A stretch of DNA of 64,000 bases from Bacillus sp. CH30_1T (GCF_008364765.1 NZ_VTUY01000001.1:187526-251525); one strand, 5' to 3'; positions 24,690 through 35,185 are shown, counted from the first letter of the stretch. Notes: generated by a model from the letters alone, not told the origin. A program made the numbers and translations.

Positions 24690-26138
24690 TTAATGTGAGC
24701 CTAGTTTATTCGCAAGCTTATTAACTAATTCTGTACTATCTTCGTTTAACCCTTTTACATTAACGGTTATTTTATTTTCTTCAAACTTGTACACAATTTT
24801 GTCAATGGCGGCTACTGCGGAGTCATCCCAAATGTGAGCCCTGGCGAGATCTAATTCAACACGATCTATCACTTCTGCATAATCGAATTTGGTCAATAAA
24901 TCTGTAACGGATGCAAAGAAAAGTTCTCCATTAATTCGGTATACCCTTTTCGTTCCTTTTAATTCACTCTCAACACGGATTTGAGATATTTTAGAAACAA
25001 AGAAGATTGCGCTTAACAGAATTCCTGTGAAGACCCCGATAGCTAGATTATGGGTCAGGATAACAGTTAATACGGTGATAACCATCACAGCAGCATCACT
25101 TCGTGGGACTAAATGAAGGGTTCTTAATGAGTTCCAATCAAATGTGCTAATGGAAACCATGATCATGACACCCGCTAAAGCTGCCATCGGAATTTGGACC
25201 ACAATTTCCCCAAGTACCACGATTAAAAACATCAAAAATACACCAGCAACGAAAGAGGATAATCTACCTCTTCCACCAGACTTCACATTGATGACCGATT
25301 GACCAATCATCGCACACCCTGCCATTCCTCCAAAAAAACCTGTAACGATATTCGCAATTCCTTGTCCTGTACTTTCTTGGTTTTTATTACTGGTTGTGGC
25401 CGTCATATCATCAACGATTGTAGCTGTTAATAATGATTCAAGTAATCCGACTACAGCTAAAGCCAAGGAATAAGGAATTATAATCATCAATGTTTCTAAA
25501 GATAAGGGAATGTTAGGGACGAAGAAGTCTGGTAATGATTGAGTGATTTCCCCCATATCCCCTACCCGACGAACCCCGACATTCATATAGATGGCTAAAG
25601 CAGTTATAGCCACTATCGCCACCAAAGTAGAAGGAACAGCCCTTGTTAAATACGGAAAGATGTAAATGATGACAAGCGTCAATCCTACCAACAAATAAAT
25701 AATCCATCCTTCACCTTCAAAATGTTGTAACTGAGAGGTGAAGATCAATATGGCTAATGCATTTACGAAACCAACCATGACAGACCTAGGGATGAATTTC
25801 ATATATCTGGCTAATTTAAATAGACCAAAAAGGATTTGAATAATACCTGTTAAGATTGTTGCAGCCAATAAATATTGAATTCCATGCTCTGCAATCAAAT
25901 CAATGAATAACAAAGCCATGGCTCCCGTTGCAGCCGAGATCATACCTGGCCTTCCACCTACAAATGCGATTGTTATGGCCATTGTGAACGAAGCATACAG
26001 TCCAACCATTGGATCCACGCCAGCGATAATAGAAAAGGCAATCGCTTCCGGAATTAAAGCCAGTGCAACCACTAATCCCGATAAAATATCGCCTTTTATA
26101 TTACCGAACCATGATTCTCTATACGTTACGTTTTCCAT
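24690..26138 (-). CDS. SulP-family anion permease with STAS domain
   Basis: The 482-residue protein has 10-12 membrane helices ([20 protein letters not shown] is the SulP signature, about 47-66) and a C-terminal STAS domain ([21 protein letters not shown]). SulP members move sulfate, bicarbonate or other anions; this short form resembles the bicarbonate-transport branch, but the substrate is not predictable. It is co-directional with the UspA gene 11 bases downstream. Confidence 0.9.
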   Translation of the reverse strand: MENVTYRESWFGNIKGDILSGLVVALALIPEAIAFSIIAGVDPMVGLYASFTMAITIAFVGGRPGMISAATGAMALLFIDLIAEHGIQYLLAATILTGIIQILFGLFKLARYMKFIPRSVMVGFVNALAILIFTSQLQHFEGEGWIIYLLVGLTLVIIYIFPYLTRAVPSTLVAIVAITALAIYMNVGVRRVGDMGEITQSLPDFFVPNIPLSLETLMIIIPYSLALAVVGLLESLLTATIVDDMTATTSNKNQESTGQGIANIVTGFFGGMAGCAMIGQSVINVKSGGRGRLSSFVAGVFLMFLIVVLGEIVVQIPMAALAGVMIMVSISTFDWNSLRTLHLVPRSDAAVMVITVLTVILTHNLAIGVFTGILLSAIFFVSKISQIRVESELKGTKRVYRINGELFFASVTDLLTKFDYAEVIDRVELDLARAHIWDDSAVAAIDKIVYKFEENKITVNVKGLNEDSTELVNKLANKLGSH

Positions 26139-26510
26139 CGATATCTCTCCTTTCTCATAATGTGTCCTATGAGAACATAAATAAAAGGCAGTTCTGAAGG
26201 ATGGATTGTTTTCCCTCTATTCTTTACCTTTCATATTTAGTAGGAAAATATTTAAACGTGGTCTATAATAATGAGGCTGGGAAAAAATTCTTTATGAAAA
26301 CCATAGAGTGAAAAAAATCCAAACTAATGTGAAACTGACCGTTATGGACATGGGAATGATGCAAGGAATCACCGAAACTTGGGACCGCCTAGAAGAAATT
26401 CTTCAGCAGTTGAAATAAGAATATCACGGGCACGGAGACAAACCTGACCAATAGTAATGGTTAGAGCATGGAGTTCGGTAATTACTTATTACAAGGGAGT
26501 GGAAGAATCA
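26139..26510. other. Gap holding a coding remnant and a MITE end
   Basis: The interval starts with the promoter side of the SulP gene, then carries GAGGCTGGGAAAA at about 26273-26285, a solo end similar to the terminal repeats of the MITE at 45939-46242. A 36-codon tail of a lost gene follows at 26308-26418. No other gene is visible. Confidence 0.6.
26308..26418 (+). pseudogene. C-terminal remnant, possibly an SRPBCC/AHSA1-type protein
   Basis: The frame reads VKLTVMDMGMMQG and then ITETWDRLEEILQQLK before a stop, the type of ending seen in SRPBCC/AHSA1-domain proteins. The frame has no good start or ribosome site, and upstream it runs back only to a TGA at 26272. Such genes are often neighbours of VOC genes, which fits the next gene. 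The assignment is tentative. Confidence 0.4.
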
Positions 26511-26891
26511 ATGATTAGTAAAGTCGGTCAAATTATGTTGTATGTAAATAACCAAGATGAGGCATTAAACTTCTGGACAGAAAAAGTGGGGTTTAGCCTA
26601 ATTTCCGATGAAGATAACGGTCAAGGAATGAGATGGATTGAAATGGCTCCAACAAAGGACACAGAAACAAGCATCATTCTGCATAATAAGGAATTCGTTG
26701 CTAAAATGTCACCTGGATTAAATCTTGGTACACCATCCTTAATGTTTTTCTCGGATAACTTTGATGAATTATATACCGATTTATCCAATAAAAATATCAA
26801 AGTCGGTGAAATTGTAAATATGCCTTCTGGTAGGGTATTTAACTTTGCCGATAATGAAGAAAATTACTTTGCAGTCATGGAAAAAAGTTAA
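26511..26891 (+). CDS. VOC-family (glyoxalase-like) protein
   Basis: This VOC protein has about 126 residues. The fold's two beta-alpha-beta-beta-beta modules show as IMLYVNNQDEALNFWTEKVGF and the later GRVFNFADNEENYFAVM. The frame opens at 26457, but the ATG at 26511 follows GGGAGTGG and matches the usual N-terminus. Function in metal-dependent detoxification is possible, but the specific reaction is unknown. Confidence 0.85.
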   Translation: MISKVGQIMLYVNNQDEALNFWTEKVGFSLISDEDNGQGMRWIEMAPTKDTETSIILHNKEFVAKMSPGLNLGTPSLMFFSDNFDELYTDLSNKNIKVGEIVNMPSGRVFNFADNEENYFAVMEKS

Positions 26892-26930
26892 CCAGATTGA
26901 ACAAACGGAGCTTTTCAGAAATTGAGCTGC

Positions 26931-26962
26931 CCCCAAATGTTAGACACATCTAACATTTGGGG
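26931..26962 (+). terminator. Strong terminator after VOC gene
   Basis: CCCCAAATGTTAGA (26931-26944) is the exact reverse complement of TCTAACATTTGGGG (26949-26962) around a 4-base loop; T's follow at 26969-26973. Confidence 0.9.
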
Positions 26963-27075
26963 TGCAGTGTTTTAAATTGGATACCATTTCTTGTTCACAA
27001 GGAACGCTCTTCCTCTTAATTCTTTTCCTCTAATAAAGTCAGCATCTACCTACCGAAAACGTTCATTTTCTGATG

Positions 27076-28164
27076 CTACCCCTTGTTAATTCCTTCCGTT
27101 TCCTCTTGTTGGTAAGTTCCATAATCTTTAATATTTAAATCAATTTTTAATTTAATGTTATATTGGGGCCAAGCTTCCTTCCACTCATTTCCATGATAAG
27201 TTTGTGAAAATGCCCTTTTAGTAAATAACCCTAATTGCAGTGGGTCTATATTTTGGTCTTGAAAAGATTTTAATAAACCTAATGTTTGTTTATGAATTTC
27301 ATTTGTAATTTCCTTCTTTAACTTTTTTTGTTCTTTTACGTTAGATAAATCCCTTTCTCCCTGGTACTCGCTAATAATCCCGTTAAGTACAATTTTCAAA
27401 TCAACTGTTTTATTTGATTCATTCATTATAAGTTTCAGCTTATTATGGACGATTCCGATACTGACTTGCAATTTTTCAAGTGGAATAACATCTTGATATT
27501 GTTTATTATCTAAAAGTATTTCAAATAAACTTGATTCTAATATAGTTAATTTTTGCACTATTTTATGGTTTTTCATGAGAGCAACCCCATTATAGTGCAG
27601 ATCTTCTCCTTCCATTGAATAATAGGGTATGTATGGATCAGCAAACTCCGAATTAACTGCTTTCAAATATTGGTGCATGTCCGTTACAGTCATGATTCCC
27701 CCCTTTTCATTATGTTTCATTTCTTTGAAAAGAAAGTAATCCGTTAACTCATTTTGATAAAGAAGGTTTATAAAATCACCTTTAACGATCCCTAAAAAAA
27801 GTCGATCGGAGATAGCGGGATCCATATAAAGAACATTTATAATTTCTCTAATTCCTTCATCTTTGGCTAGGTCTTCATTGAAAAAGACTAATCTTAATTG
27901 ACCTTCCTTCACATCCCGAAAGTATTGATAATTTAATTTCTTTTTGACATCTTTTAACAGAGTATCTTCTGTTGATAAAACCACTCTTTTTTCATCCTTT
28001 ACTGGTGGTACCATCGTTGACACTTGATACTTTTCATTCTCACCTTTTTCAAAGTAGTACAAAATAGAGGGTGCAATGTCTTCTACTATATTGTTAGGAT
28101 TATCAGCACAAGATGTCAAAAAAACACTTAGTATGCAAATGATAATACACGATAATTTTCTCAT
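27076..28164 (-). CDS. GerC-type spore germination lipoprotein (operon 1)
   Basis: The frame opens at 28278, but the ATG at 28164 starts a lipoprotein signal (MRKLSCIIICILSVFLTSC), so I place the start there; it overlaps the gerB stop by four bases. The product of about 362 residues is a Ger(x)C protein, the lipoprotein subunit of a germinant receptor. It is divergent in sequence from operon 2's subunit. It contains ITNEIHKQTLGLLKSFQDQNIDPLQLG, typical of GerC C-terminal domains, near residues 280-310. Confidence 0.85.
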   Translation of the reverse strand: MRKLSCIIICILSVFLTSCADNPNNIVEDIAPSILYYFEKGENEKYQVSTMVPPVKDEKRVVLSTEDTLLKDVKKKLNYQYFRDVKEGQLRLVFFNEDLAKDEGIREIINVLYMDPAISDRLFLGIVKGDFINLLYQNELTDYFLFKEMKHNEKGGIMTVTDMHQYLKAVNSEFADPYIPYYSMEGEDLHYNGVALMKNHKIVQKLTILESSLFEILLDNKQYQDVIPLEKLQVSIGIVHNKLKLIMNESNKTVDLKIVLNGIISEYQGERDLSNVKEQKKLKKEITNEIHKQTLGLLKSFQDQNIDPLQLGLFTKRAFSQTYHGNEWKEAWPQYNIKLKIDLNIKDYGTYQQEETEGINKG

Positions 28165-29285
28165 GATTTTTTCATCCTTTTTATGATAAAAAATCCCAGT
28201 GGAAGAAGTAAATATGCAATGGCTGTAATATAGATATAGCATGAAATCCATACTCTCTCCTGGAAACTTTCCACCCAATAGTTACTTTGAACAAAAAGTA
28301 TGATACAAGCAATAAATACGAGAAAGGAAAAAAAGGTAATATTGTTTTCCTTGAGCCTTAATGAATACTGCATCCCTTTAAATATATAAAAATTCACAAG
28401 CGATAATGAGAATATCAATGGAAATGAAAAGAAAGGAATAATAAACATTTCAAGACGGTCAATGAAGGGAGTGTGTATGTACCTTGCCATGGTTACGAGT
28501 GGATACTCTACCTTATTCAAATAATCTGAACCGTAAAAGAGAACGGCTAGTATAAATAACAGTGAATATTCTATAAAGGTAACAGTGTTCCCAATGGTTA
28601 AATATTTATATATCTTTCCATCATCTTTTATCCGATTTTTCATAAACAATAGGAGCTCTGGACCTGAAAACGCAGATAACACATATAGGATACTATGGAG
28701 ATCTTTATCGGCATTAAAATCGCCGATTAACGGAAATAATTCTCTGAATGATACATTAGGTGAAAAGAAAAATTGTATATAAGCAAAGACGATCCAACCT
28801 GAAAAAAGAAAGGCAAAAAAAGAAAACTTGGTTATTTGATGAACCCCTTTTGATGTTAAATATGCAATAACAGCTAATAACACAATCAATATAATGTATT
28901 GCCTTTGTTCCGGTAATAAATAAATTTGAATGATCTTTGTATACCCAATTATTATCACTGAAAATTTGATAAGCAACATTGGTATACCGATAAGGACGAG
29001 TGGGTAAAGGATGGGTTTGGGGAGTAAGGATTTAAGCTTTATGGATTCCGAATGATTACTAGGATTTAACCATTTACTTATCAAATACATGTTTATCTGT
29101 GAAATGATAAACGCCAAGATGATAATCCAGTAATGATCTCCACGTACTAATTGAGTTGGTAATAATAACACTGTGTACCCTACTTGGAGACGGTTTACGA
29201 CAAAAACCAAAATCCACCCCTTAATAGGAGGAGATGCAGTCTTTGTATGGTTTAAAGGTTTAAAAAAGTATTGATATTTCATCAT
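28161..29285 (-). CDS. GerB-type spore germination permease (operon 1)
   Basis: The 374-residue polytopic protein has about ten membrane helices and belongs to the GerAB branch of the APC superfamily. It binds germinant in the spore inner membrane. Early helix sequence LQVGYTVLLLPTQLVRGDHYWII is in place of the usual FGVGILTLPR. It overlaps the gerC start by four bases and lies 22 bases after gerA. Confidence 0.85.
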   Translation of the reverse strand: MMKYQYFFKPLNHTKTASPPIKGWILVFVVNRLQVGYTVLLLPTQLVRGDHYWIIILAFIISQINMYLISKWLNPSNHSESIKLKSLLPKPILYPLVLIGIPMLLIKFSVIIIGYTKIIQIYLLPEQRQYIILIVLLAVIAYLTSKGVHQITKFSFFAFLFSGWIVFAYIQFFFSPNVSFRELFPLIGDFNADKDLHSILYVLSAFSGPELLLFMKNRIKDDGKIYKYLTIGNTVTFIEYSLLFILAVLFYGSDYLNKVEYPLVTMARYIHTPFIDRLEMFIIPFFSFPLIFSLSLVNFYIFKGMQYSLRLKENNITFFSFLVFIACIILFVQSNYWVESFQERVWISCYIYITAIAYLLLPLGFFIIKRMKKS

Positions 29286-29307
29286 TAACCCTCTCCAAAA
29301 TCTTTTC

Positions 29308-30600
29308 TTAAGAATCTGCCATCAAGTACGGTTTATTCATTGAATAAATTGAGTTCAAATGGATAATCAAAAAACAAAAACCGATTATTACTCCATATAA
29401 ACCAAATTGAAATGATAATAAGAGAAATAATAACCGTAAAATTTTTGATGAAACACCCATTAAATAATTGGGAGTAACAAATGAAGAGACTGCCGTTATC
29501 CCTATTATTACCACAAGTACATTACTTGCAATCCCTGCCTGGATGGCTGCATCGCCAATGATGATACCTCCAACTACTCCGAGTGTGTTTCCTGTCTTCG
29601 CAGGCATCCTTTTACTTGCTTCCTTTAAAATCTCTAAAGTAAGAAGCATAAGTACCGACTCCCAAAAAGGAGTAAAAGGGACATCGGATCTGCTCTCAAT
29701 AATGATAAATAATAGTTCAAGCGGAAGGGCTTCATATTCATGAGTGGTAACTGCAACATATAAGGGCACAAGCATGATAGACAATATATAGCCAGTCAAT
29801 CTAAGAATTCGAATTAGAAATGCGGTTCGAGCAATATATATATAGTCTTCTGTGGATTCAAAGAAATCTAAAAAAGAAACTGGACCAATAAGAGCAAATG
29901 GGTTTTGGTCAATGATTATAACAATCTTTCCTGAAGTAAGGGCAAGACTGATCAAGTCTGGTCTGTCTGAAACCTGGAATTGCGGAAAACTGCTAAAAGG
30001 TGAGTTTTCTAGTCTACGACCCAAAAATGCAGAATTGATAATCAATTTTTCGTCTACGTTCTTAATTTTCTCTTTCATAAACTCAATCTCATCTTTATTG
30101 ACTGATCCTTCAATTTGCAATAGTGCTATTTTGCTTTTTGATATTTTCCCCACTTCAAATATCTCTGATTTCAATTCGGCTGTGGGTAGATATCTTCTAA
30201 CAAGAGTAAGATTAAGTTCAAGTTGTTCTGTAAAACTTTCTAAAGATGTATAAAGGGAAAATTCTTGATCAGACGATTCAATGCTTCGCCCTACATCTGA
30301 GGGGAGACTAATCGATAAAAAGAATGGTTCATTTTTTTTACTGACAATAATATTCCCTCTCAAAATTTTTTCTTGTGCTTTTTCTGATGAGGAATCTTTT
30401 TCGATATTAGTGACGGGAAACTTAACGACTTGATTTGAATTTTCTTCAAGCAAGTGTTCTATTACGTATTTATTTACGTCTTCTTTTTTAACCAAAGATG
30501 ATATAAAAAATATTTTATACTCATTCATTTCAAGGAAGGAAAAATCACTTAATCCCTTAAACTTTTCCTTTATAAAAATCTCTAGGTTATCTTGGAACAT
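29308..30600 (-). CDS. GerA-type spore germination protein (operon 1)
   Basis: The product of about 430 residues has an N-terminal soluble domain and a C-terminal membrane domain with five or so helices; it is the GerA subunit. The frame is open from 30801, but AGGAGAGGG lies nine bases before ATG 30600 (MFQDNLEIFIKEKF). RPDLISLALTSGKIVIIIDQNPF replaces the usual DGTPF-type sequence of operon 2, and SEDYY is TEDYIY, so it is a divergent paralogue. A sigma-G-like promoter lies in the 200-base gap upstream. Confidence 0.85.
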   Translation of the reverse strand: MFQDNLEIFIKEKFKGLSDFSFLEMNEYKIFFISSLVKKEDVNKYVIEHLLEENSNQVVKFPVTNIEKDSSSEKAQEKILRGNIIVSKKNEPFFLSISLPSDVGRSIESSDQEFSLYTSLESFTEQLELNLTLVRRYLPTAELKSEIFEVGKISKSKIALLQIEGSVNKDEIEFMKEKIKNVDEKLIINSAFLGRRLENSPFSSFPQFQVSDRPDLISLALTSGKIVIIIDQNPFALIGPVSFLDFFESTEDYIYIARTAFLIRILRLTGYILSIMLVPLYVAVTTHEYEALPLELLFIIIESRSDVPFTPFWESVLMLLTLEILKEASKRMPAKTGNTLGVVGGIIIGDAAIQAGIASNVLVVIIGITAVSSFVTPNYLMGVSSKILRLLFLLLSFQFGLYGVIIGFCFLIIHLNSIYSMNKPYLMADS

Positions 30601-30674
30601 GGATGTTTTCCCTCTCCTGCCTCTGGAATTTACCAAATTTCCGATAACATTGAAAATGTGGTGTGCCCAATAAT

Positions 30675-30703
30675 TATTATGGATGTTCCAAAACTTTTTA
30701 TTC
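30675..30703 (-). promoter_or_regulatory. Sigma-G-type promoter for germination operon 1
   Basis: On the minus strand GAATA (30703-30699), a 17-base spacer and CATAATA (30681-30675) match the sigma-G consensus for forespore genes. It lies 75-100 bases before the gerA start. Confidence 0.75.
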
Positions 30704-30800
30704 GGTATATTAAATTCCGACAAAAGCCTTGAAGAGTTGATGACAGAACTGAATGAAGAAAGGCTGTGCAAAACAAACCTAAATACGAAATGCATTTTCA

Positions 30801-31958
30801 TTATTCACTTATATGCATATTCAACGTAGATATTTGGACATCTACTTGATATTCGATGTTTGCTTGACTGAAAGTTTTGTCCCATTCATTTTTATGGCTT
30901 TTCCAATAGTCTGGGTGTTGAATTCTCACATAATCGTGAAATCCTATGACGTCTACTTTTAATTCCTGTTGGATTTTCTCTAAACTATTTTTTATTTGTC
31001 CTTCGATTTTTTCTTGTATTTTTTTTTCTAAATCCTTTATATTCTCTTTCTTTGTGAGTTCATCTGTTTCTGTGATCAATTCAGATATGTCCCCGCTTAC
31101 TTTTGTATCAACTTGAAAGGACATTCGTCCATTCTCTAGTATAGGTTTAACTTTACGCTTGATGGTTTCAAGCTCATACGTAATCGGTTTGTTGCTGCCT
31201 TCTTCCCTTACCTTTACGATTCCTCCATCTGTTAAAGCGGTTAACCAATTCATTCCTACCAATTCTTCTTCATTTAAGAACCCGATTTGAGTGAGAGTAT
31301 CTCCTTTAATCACAGCTGCGCCGGTGAGGACGATTTCATTATTTCTCTTCTCTATATTTTGTAACAAAAAACTAGATTTTGCCTCCATCGTTGCGTTGAT
31401 TTTCGAAAGAGACATGGGTTCGATTAGCTTATTCGATTTTTCAATATGATCTGAGACCTCATTAATATGAACCGAAGGAATTCCATTCGTTTCCATGTTC
31501 ATGATGTCACTAGACAATCCATCCGTAACCATGATTAAGCAACTCATCCTGGCTTCGGGGTCACGAATGAAGAAATCTAATAATTCTCTAATATTTCTTT
31601 TTTGGGCTACTTTACTGCTTAATACAACCAGTCTTTGATGTTGCCCGTTTAAAGTGTTTTTTCGTTTTAGTAAAACTTCCCGTGCGGTCTCAAGTAATGA
31701 TTCACCTGTTTCATTCACATTGACAAAAGGCTTTGCATCACCTGAATACGTGTTAGAAGATTGATTTCCGGACACATTCACGAGTTGAAAGGTCACATTA
31801 ATTAAATCCTCCTCTGAATACTCATTACTATTACTCTCACCCTCATCTATCCCAACGCCCAATAGAAGGTCCAATTTTTCAATATCCTTAGAACTCCAAC
31901 ATCCTGTTAACATTAGAACAGTGAGTAAGAAGATGAAAAGATATGTAAGATGCTTCAA
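30801..31958 (-). CDS. GerC-type spore germination lipoprotein (operon 2)
   Basis: This canonical Ger(x)C lipoprotein has 385 residues. The lipobox MLTGC lies at about 16-20, followed by WSSKDIEKLDLLLGVGIDEG, the family hallmark. GQHQRLVVLSSKVAQKRNIRELLDFFIRDPEAR is typical at about 100-135. It is the third gene of operon 2 and overlaps the gerB stop by four bases. Confidence 0.93.
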   Translation of the reverse strand: MKHLTYLFIFLLTVLMLTGCWSSKDIEKLDLLLGVGIDEGESNSNEYSEEDLINVTFQLVNVSGNQSSNTYSGDAKPFVNVNETGESLLETAREVLLKRKNTLNGQHQRLVVLSSKVAQKRNIRELLDFFIRDPEARMSCLIMVTDGLSSDIMNMETNGIPSVHINEVSDHIEKSNKLIEPMSLSKINATMEAKSSFLLQNIEKRNNEIVLTGAAVIKGDTLTQIGFLNEEELVGMNWLTALTDGGIVKVREEGSNKPITYELETIKRKVKPILENGRMSFQVDTKVSGDISELITETDELTKKENIKDLEKKIQEKIEGQIKNSLEKIQQELKVDVIGFHDYVRIQHPDYWKSHKNEWDKTFSQANIEYQVDVQISTLNMHISE

Positions 31959-33046
31959 TTGAATTTCCTCCTTAAGAAAGAGACTGCTAGTAATAGGATT
32001 GGCAGTACACCAAATAAAAGGATTGCAGCATTTCCGAGCATATCTCCTAATGCAAATAATTGGTATATATTATTCGGAACCATCGAGATGATCAATACGA
32101 TGGGAAGAAAGACAAGCAGAAACATCTTTATATCCTTGTTAAATAATTGTGAAAAACCAAGAGAGGCAGCATAAAGCGTGATGGAGATTGTAGCGAATAT
32201 TTGTAAAATCCATACGATCAAAAACAACGAGTCAAAGCGTTCAAAAAATATGCCTGGAAATTCAAACGCATTGATGAGTGAAATAGTTGGCCAAGTCAGA
32301 TTGCTTACCCCATCTATTGATAACGCACCTATGACAATAATGACTGTAATCAGGTAAAAAATCGTCGGTAGTAATACTCCAATAAAGACAATCTTTTTCC
32401 CTTTCTTGGGTTCAGTTAAGTAGGCCGATAAAATAATCATTAACTCAATTCCAATGTATGAGAGAGAGGTTGTTTTAACGCCCTTTAACACGGGGAGGAT
32501 TCCATCTCCCATAACAGGGCGTAGATTATTGATTTCAAATAAACCCAAACTCATTGTCGCAATTAAGATGAAAACGATGACGGTAAGGGGAAAAATAACT
32601 TGGAACACACGTGCTATGGAATTAATTCCATCCGTATTTAAATAAAAGGCAAGCCAAAGAAACAATACAATTAATACTTGAATGGGAGTCCCCTCGAGCA
32701 AATAGGTTTCGATAACTTCAGCCATTACCCTGACTTCAAAACTGGTGAGTGTGATGAAATAAATACTCATTGTTACCCCAAGGATGACACTGAGTATTCT
32801 CCCGACAATTTCTCGACTATACTGAAAAAAAGTTTTGTTAGGATATCTGTTATTGAGGGTTAAAATGACCATCCCTGCTATGATGGGAAAAATACTGCTG
32901 ATAATAATGGTTATCCAGATATCAGGCGTCCCTACTTCAGCAGCAGCTGACCTTGGCAACGTTAATATTCCGACTCCAAGAATATAGTTAATGATGAGGA
33001 TTATCGCTTGAGTAGGACTAATTCGTTCCTTTTGATTCAAATTCAT
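31955..33046 (-). CDS. GerB-type spore germination permease (operon 2)
   Basis: This 363-residue APC-superfamily protein has about ten helices and the canonical GerAB opening (ISPTQAIILIINYILGVGILTLPRSAA). It is the putative germinant-binding subunit of the receptor. AAAGGAC precedes its start. It is flanked by gerA (36 bases upstream) and gerC (overlapping). Confidence 0.93.
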   Translation of the reverse strand: MNLNQKERISPTQAIILIINYILGVGILTLPRSAAAEVGTPDIWITIIISSIFPIIAGMVILTLNNRYPNKTFFQYSREIVGRILSVILGVTMSIYFITLTSFEVRVMAEVIETYLLEGTPIQVLIVLFLWLAFYLNTDGINSIARVFQVIFPLTVIVFILIATMSLGLFEINNLRPVMGDGILPVLKGVKTTSLSYIGIELMIILSAYLTEPKKGKKIVFIGVLLPTIFYLITVIIVIGALSIDGVSNLTWPTISLINAFEFPGIFFERFDSLFLIVWILQIFATISITLYAASLGFSQLFNKDIKMFLLVFLPIVLIISMVPNNIYQLFALGDMLGNAAILLFGVLPILLLAVSFLRRKFN

Positions 33047-33081
33047 TCAGTACAAGTCCTTTCAATAAGTGAAGTCTATGA

Positions 33082-34683
33082 CTAGCCTTTTCTCATTTTA
33101 TCGCCAGGCTTCAGAATTTCGGGTCTCCTTTTCATTGATTGGATCGGCAGCCTGATTAAAAAGTCTTTCCAATCGCTGACTTGGTACGGTACTGCTGGAC
33201 CGAGGAAAGGAATTCCAAAGCTTTTCAAACGGACAAGGTGAATACAGAAAAAAAGAAAAAAGACGATTACACCGTAGAGTCCCAGAGTAGCACCTAAAAA
33301 CATGGCTATAAATCTTAATATTCGTAATGAAATACTTAAAGTATATTGTGGGAGTGAAAAGGAAGAGATGGCCGTTATCGCCACAACAATGACTGTAACC
33401 GGACTAACAATACCTGCTTGCACCGCAGCTTCTCCAATCACCAGCCCCCCGACGATCCCAATGGTTTGACCGATAGGTTTTGGTAAACGCAACCCTGCCT
33501 CCCTTAATATTTCGATAGAAACTTCCATTAACAGAGCCTCAATGAGAACTGGAAATGGGACTCCCTCACGAGAACCGATAATGGAAATGGCTAGATTTGT
33601 CGGAATTAAACCCTGATGGAATGAGACAAAGGAAATATATAAAGCCGGAGTGAAGACTGATATGAAAGCAGCAGTATATCGTAATAACCGAATCAAAGAG
33701 CCCGGAATCCATCGATCATAATAGTCTTCTGGTGATTGCAGATACATATTGATAGTTACTGGAGCAATCAAGACAAAGGGGGTACCATCCAGTAATATGC
33801 CGACTCTACCCTCTGCCAATGCAGCGATCACTCGATCAGGTCGTTCCGTGCTTTGAATTTGCGGGAAAAGTGAGAAAGTACTCTCTTCAATTAACCCTTC
33901 TATATATCCAGATTCTGGAACATTATCGATGTGAATAGATTCAATCTTTTCCTTAACGTTCTGTATGATTGTTTCATTGGCAATTCCCTCTATATAGGCG
34001 ATGACTAGTTCCTTTTTAAACCGTTCTCCAACTTGAAGGCTAATGAACCTTAGATCCTTATTTACACCAGCTTTTCTTAGAAGTGCTTGATTCTCATTTA
34101 TATTTTCATTAAAACCATTTCTAGGACCTCTCACTACCTGCTCGGTTACAGGTTCTTCAATACTCCGATCTTTTGATTCACTTGTTTTTAAAATGATTGC
34201 CATATTAGATTTCTCATGAAGCAATGCTGTTTCCCCTCTTAAAATATGGGAGGTGATGATACTTATGTCCGATTCCTCATGACATTCACTCACTGGAAGC
34301 ATTTCTTTAAGGGAATAAGGAATCCTCTCGTCATTTTTAGCGTTGAACATAAGAGGGTCTAAGATATTATTGTTAATAATAGTTGTATCCACTAACCCTC
34401 TCGTGAAAATGATCGAAGCCCTTGAATCATTAATGAAAAATTCTCGTGTTATGATATCGTTATTTTCCCCCAGCATTTCATTGATCATCGATATATTATT
34501 AGATAAATCACTTGAAATCATAAGGGGTGATTCCTTCTGTTTTGGTGAGTCAGGTTGATTCAATGCACCAATAAGTAAGGTCTTTATTTTCATGATGATA
34601 ATGGGTACGATCAACGTTAGTATGGCATAGATGTATACGTTGAAATCGGGAAGGAATCCAATGACCTTATGAAGAAAATCCAC
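33082..34683 (-). CDS. GerA-type spore germination protein (operon 2)
   Basis: This GerA subunit has 533 residues. Its C-terminal membrane domain carries FPQIQSTERPDRVIAALAEG, then GRVGILLDGTPFVLIAPVT and SPEDYYDRWIPG, all diagnostic. An N-terminal helix of about 30 residues precedes a soluble region. The start is GTG at 34683, preceded by AGGAGG at eight bases. GerABC subunits assemble in the spore inner membrane and open ion channels when germinant binds. Confidence 0.93.
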   Translation of the reverse strand: MDFLHKVIGFLPDFNVYIYAILTLIVPIIIMKIKTLLIGALNQPDSPKQKESPLMISSDLSNNISMINEMLGENNDIITREFFINDSRASIIFTRGLVDTTIINNNILDPLMFNAKNDERIPYSLKEMLPVSECHEESDISIITSHILRGETALLHEKSNMAIILKTSESKDRSIEEPVTEQVVRGPRNGFNENINENQALLRKAGVNKDLRFISLQVGERFKKELVIAYIEGIANETIIQNVKEKIESIHIDNVPESGYIEGLIEESTFSLFPQIQSTERPDRVIAALAEGRVGILLDGTPFVLIAPVTINMYLQSPEDYYDRWIPGSLIRLLRYTAAFISVFTPALYISFVSFHQGLIPTNLAISIIGSREGVPFPVLIEALLMEVSIEILREAGLRLPKPIGQTIGIVGGLVIGEAAVQAGIVSPVTVIVVAITAISSFSLPQYTLSISLRILRFIAMFLGATLGLYGVIVFFLFFCIHLVRLKSFGIPFLGPAVPYQVSDWKDFLIRLPIQSMKRRPEILKPGDKMRKG

Positions 34684-35185
34684 TAAACAAACCTCCTAAA
34701 TAAGCTTGCTCACATTTAGTTTCTCTTTAAAACTAAGGATTTATTCCAAAGATACAAGATCCGTTGGTTTTCGACTGATGCACAGCATATTACGGTTATA
34801 ATAAATACTAATTTCATCCTTAACCAGAAAAAATGCAATGGTAGTCTGAGTAATGGATAAAGTGACATACTGATGAAATCTATTCTGTTCGAAATATTTT
34901 GCGAGAAAAGTAGGATCTTAATTTATGAAGAGGGAATTTATCACAACAAGAAATTAAAAGGAATTTGGGATAAAAAAAAATCCCCCGATTTATTTCGGAG
35001 GATAATCATGAAAATTAACTTTATAAATAGATAAGCCCATTATAGACTCTTCTTTCCTATTAATTTCCGTACAAGTTTCCTGTCGTTGACATCAATTCAC
35101 CATTCTGACATGATCAAATCCGTTTGTGTAATTGGCTAGGCTGCCTGGATCTGTCCCCTATTGGAGCATCTCAATCGACTTCCTA
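34684..35185. other. Gap upstream of germination operon 2
   Basis: It contains the sigma-G-like site, an AT-rich stretch without coding signs, and a hairpin TCC-CCGA...TCGG-AGGA at about 34981-35003 after a run of A's, likely the RidA-side or unassigned terminator. Sequence GGATCTGTCCCC at 35150 recalls the dispersed motif elsewhere in the window. I see no gene. Confidence 0.6.
34717..34746 (-). promoter_or_regulatory. Sigma-G-like promoter for germination operon 2
   Basis: On the minus strand GAATA (34746-34742), 18 bases and GAAACTA (34723-34717, five of seven consensus positions) form a plausible forespore promoter 34 bases before the GTG start. Confidence 0.5.
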
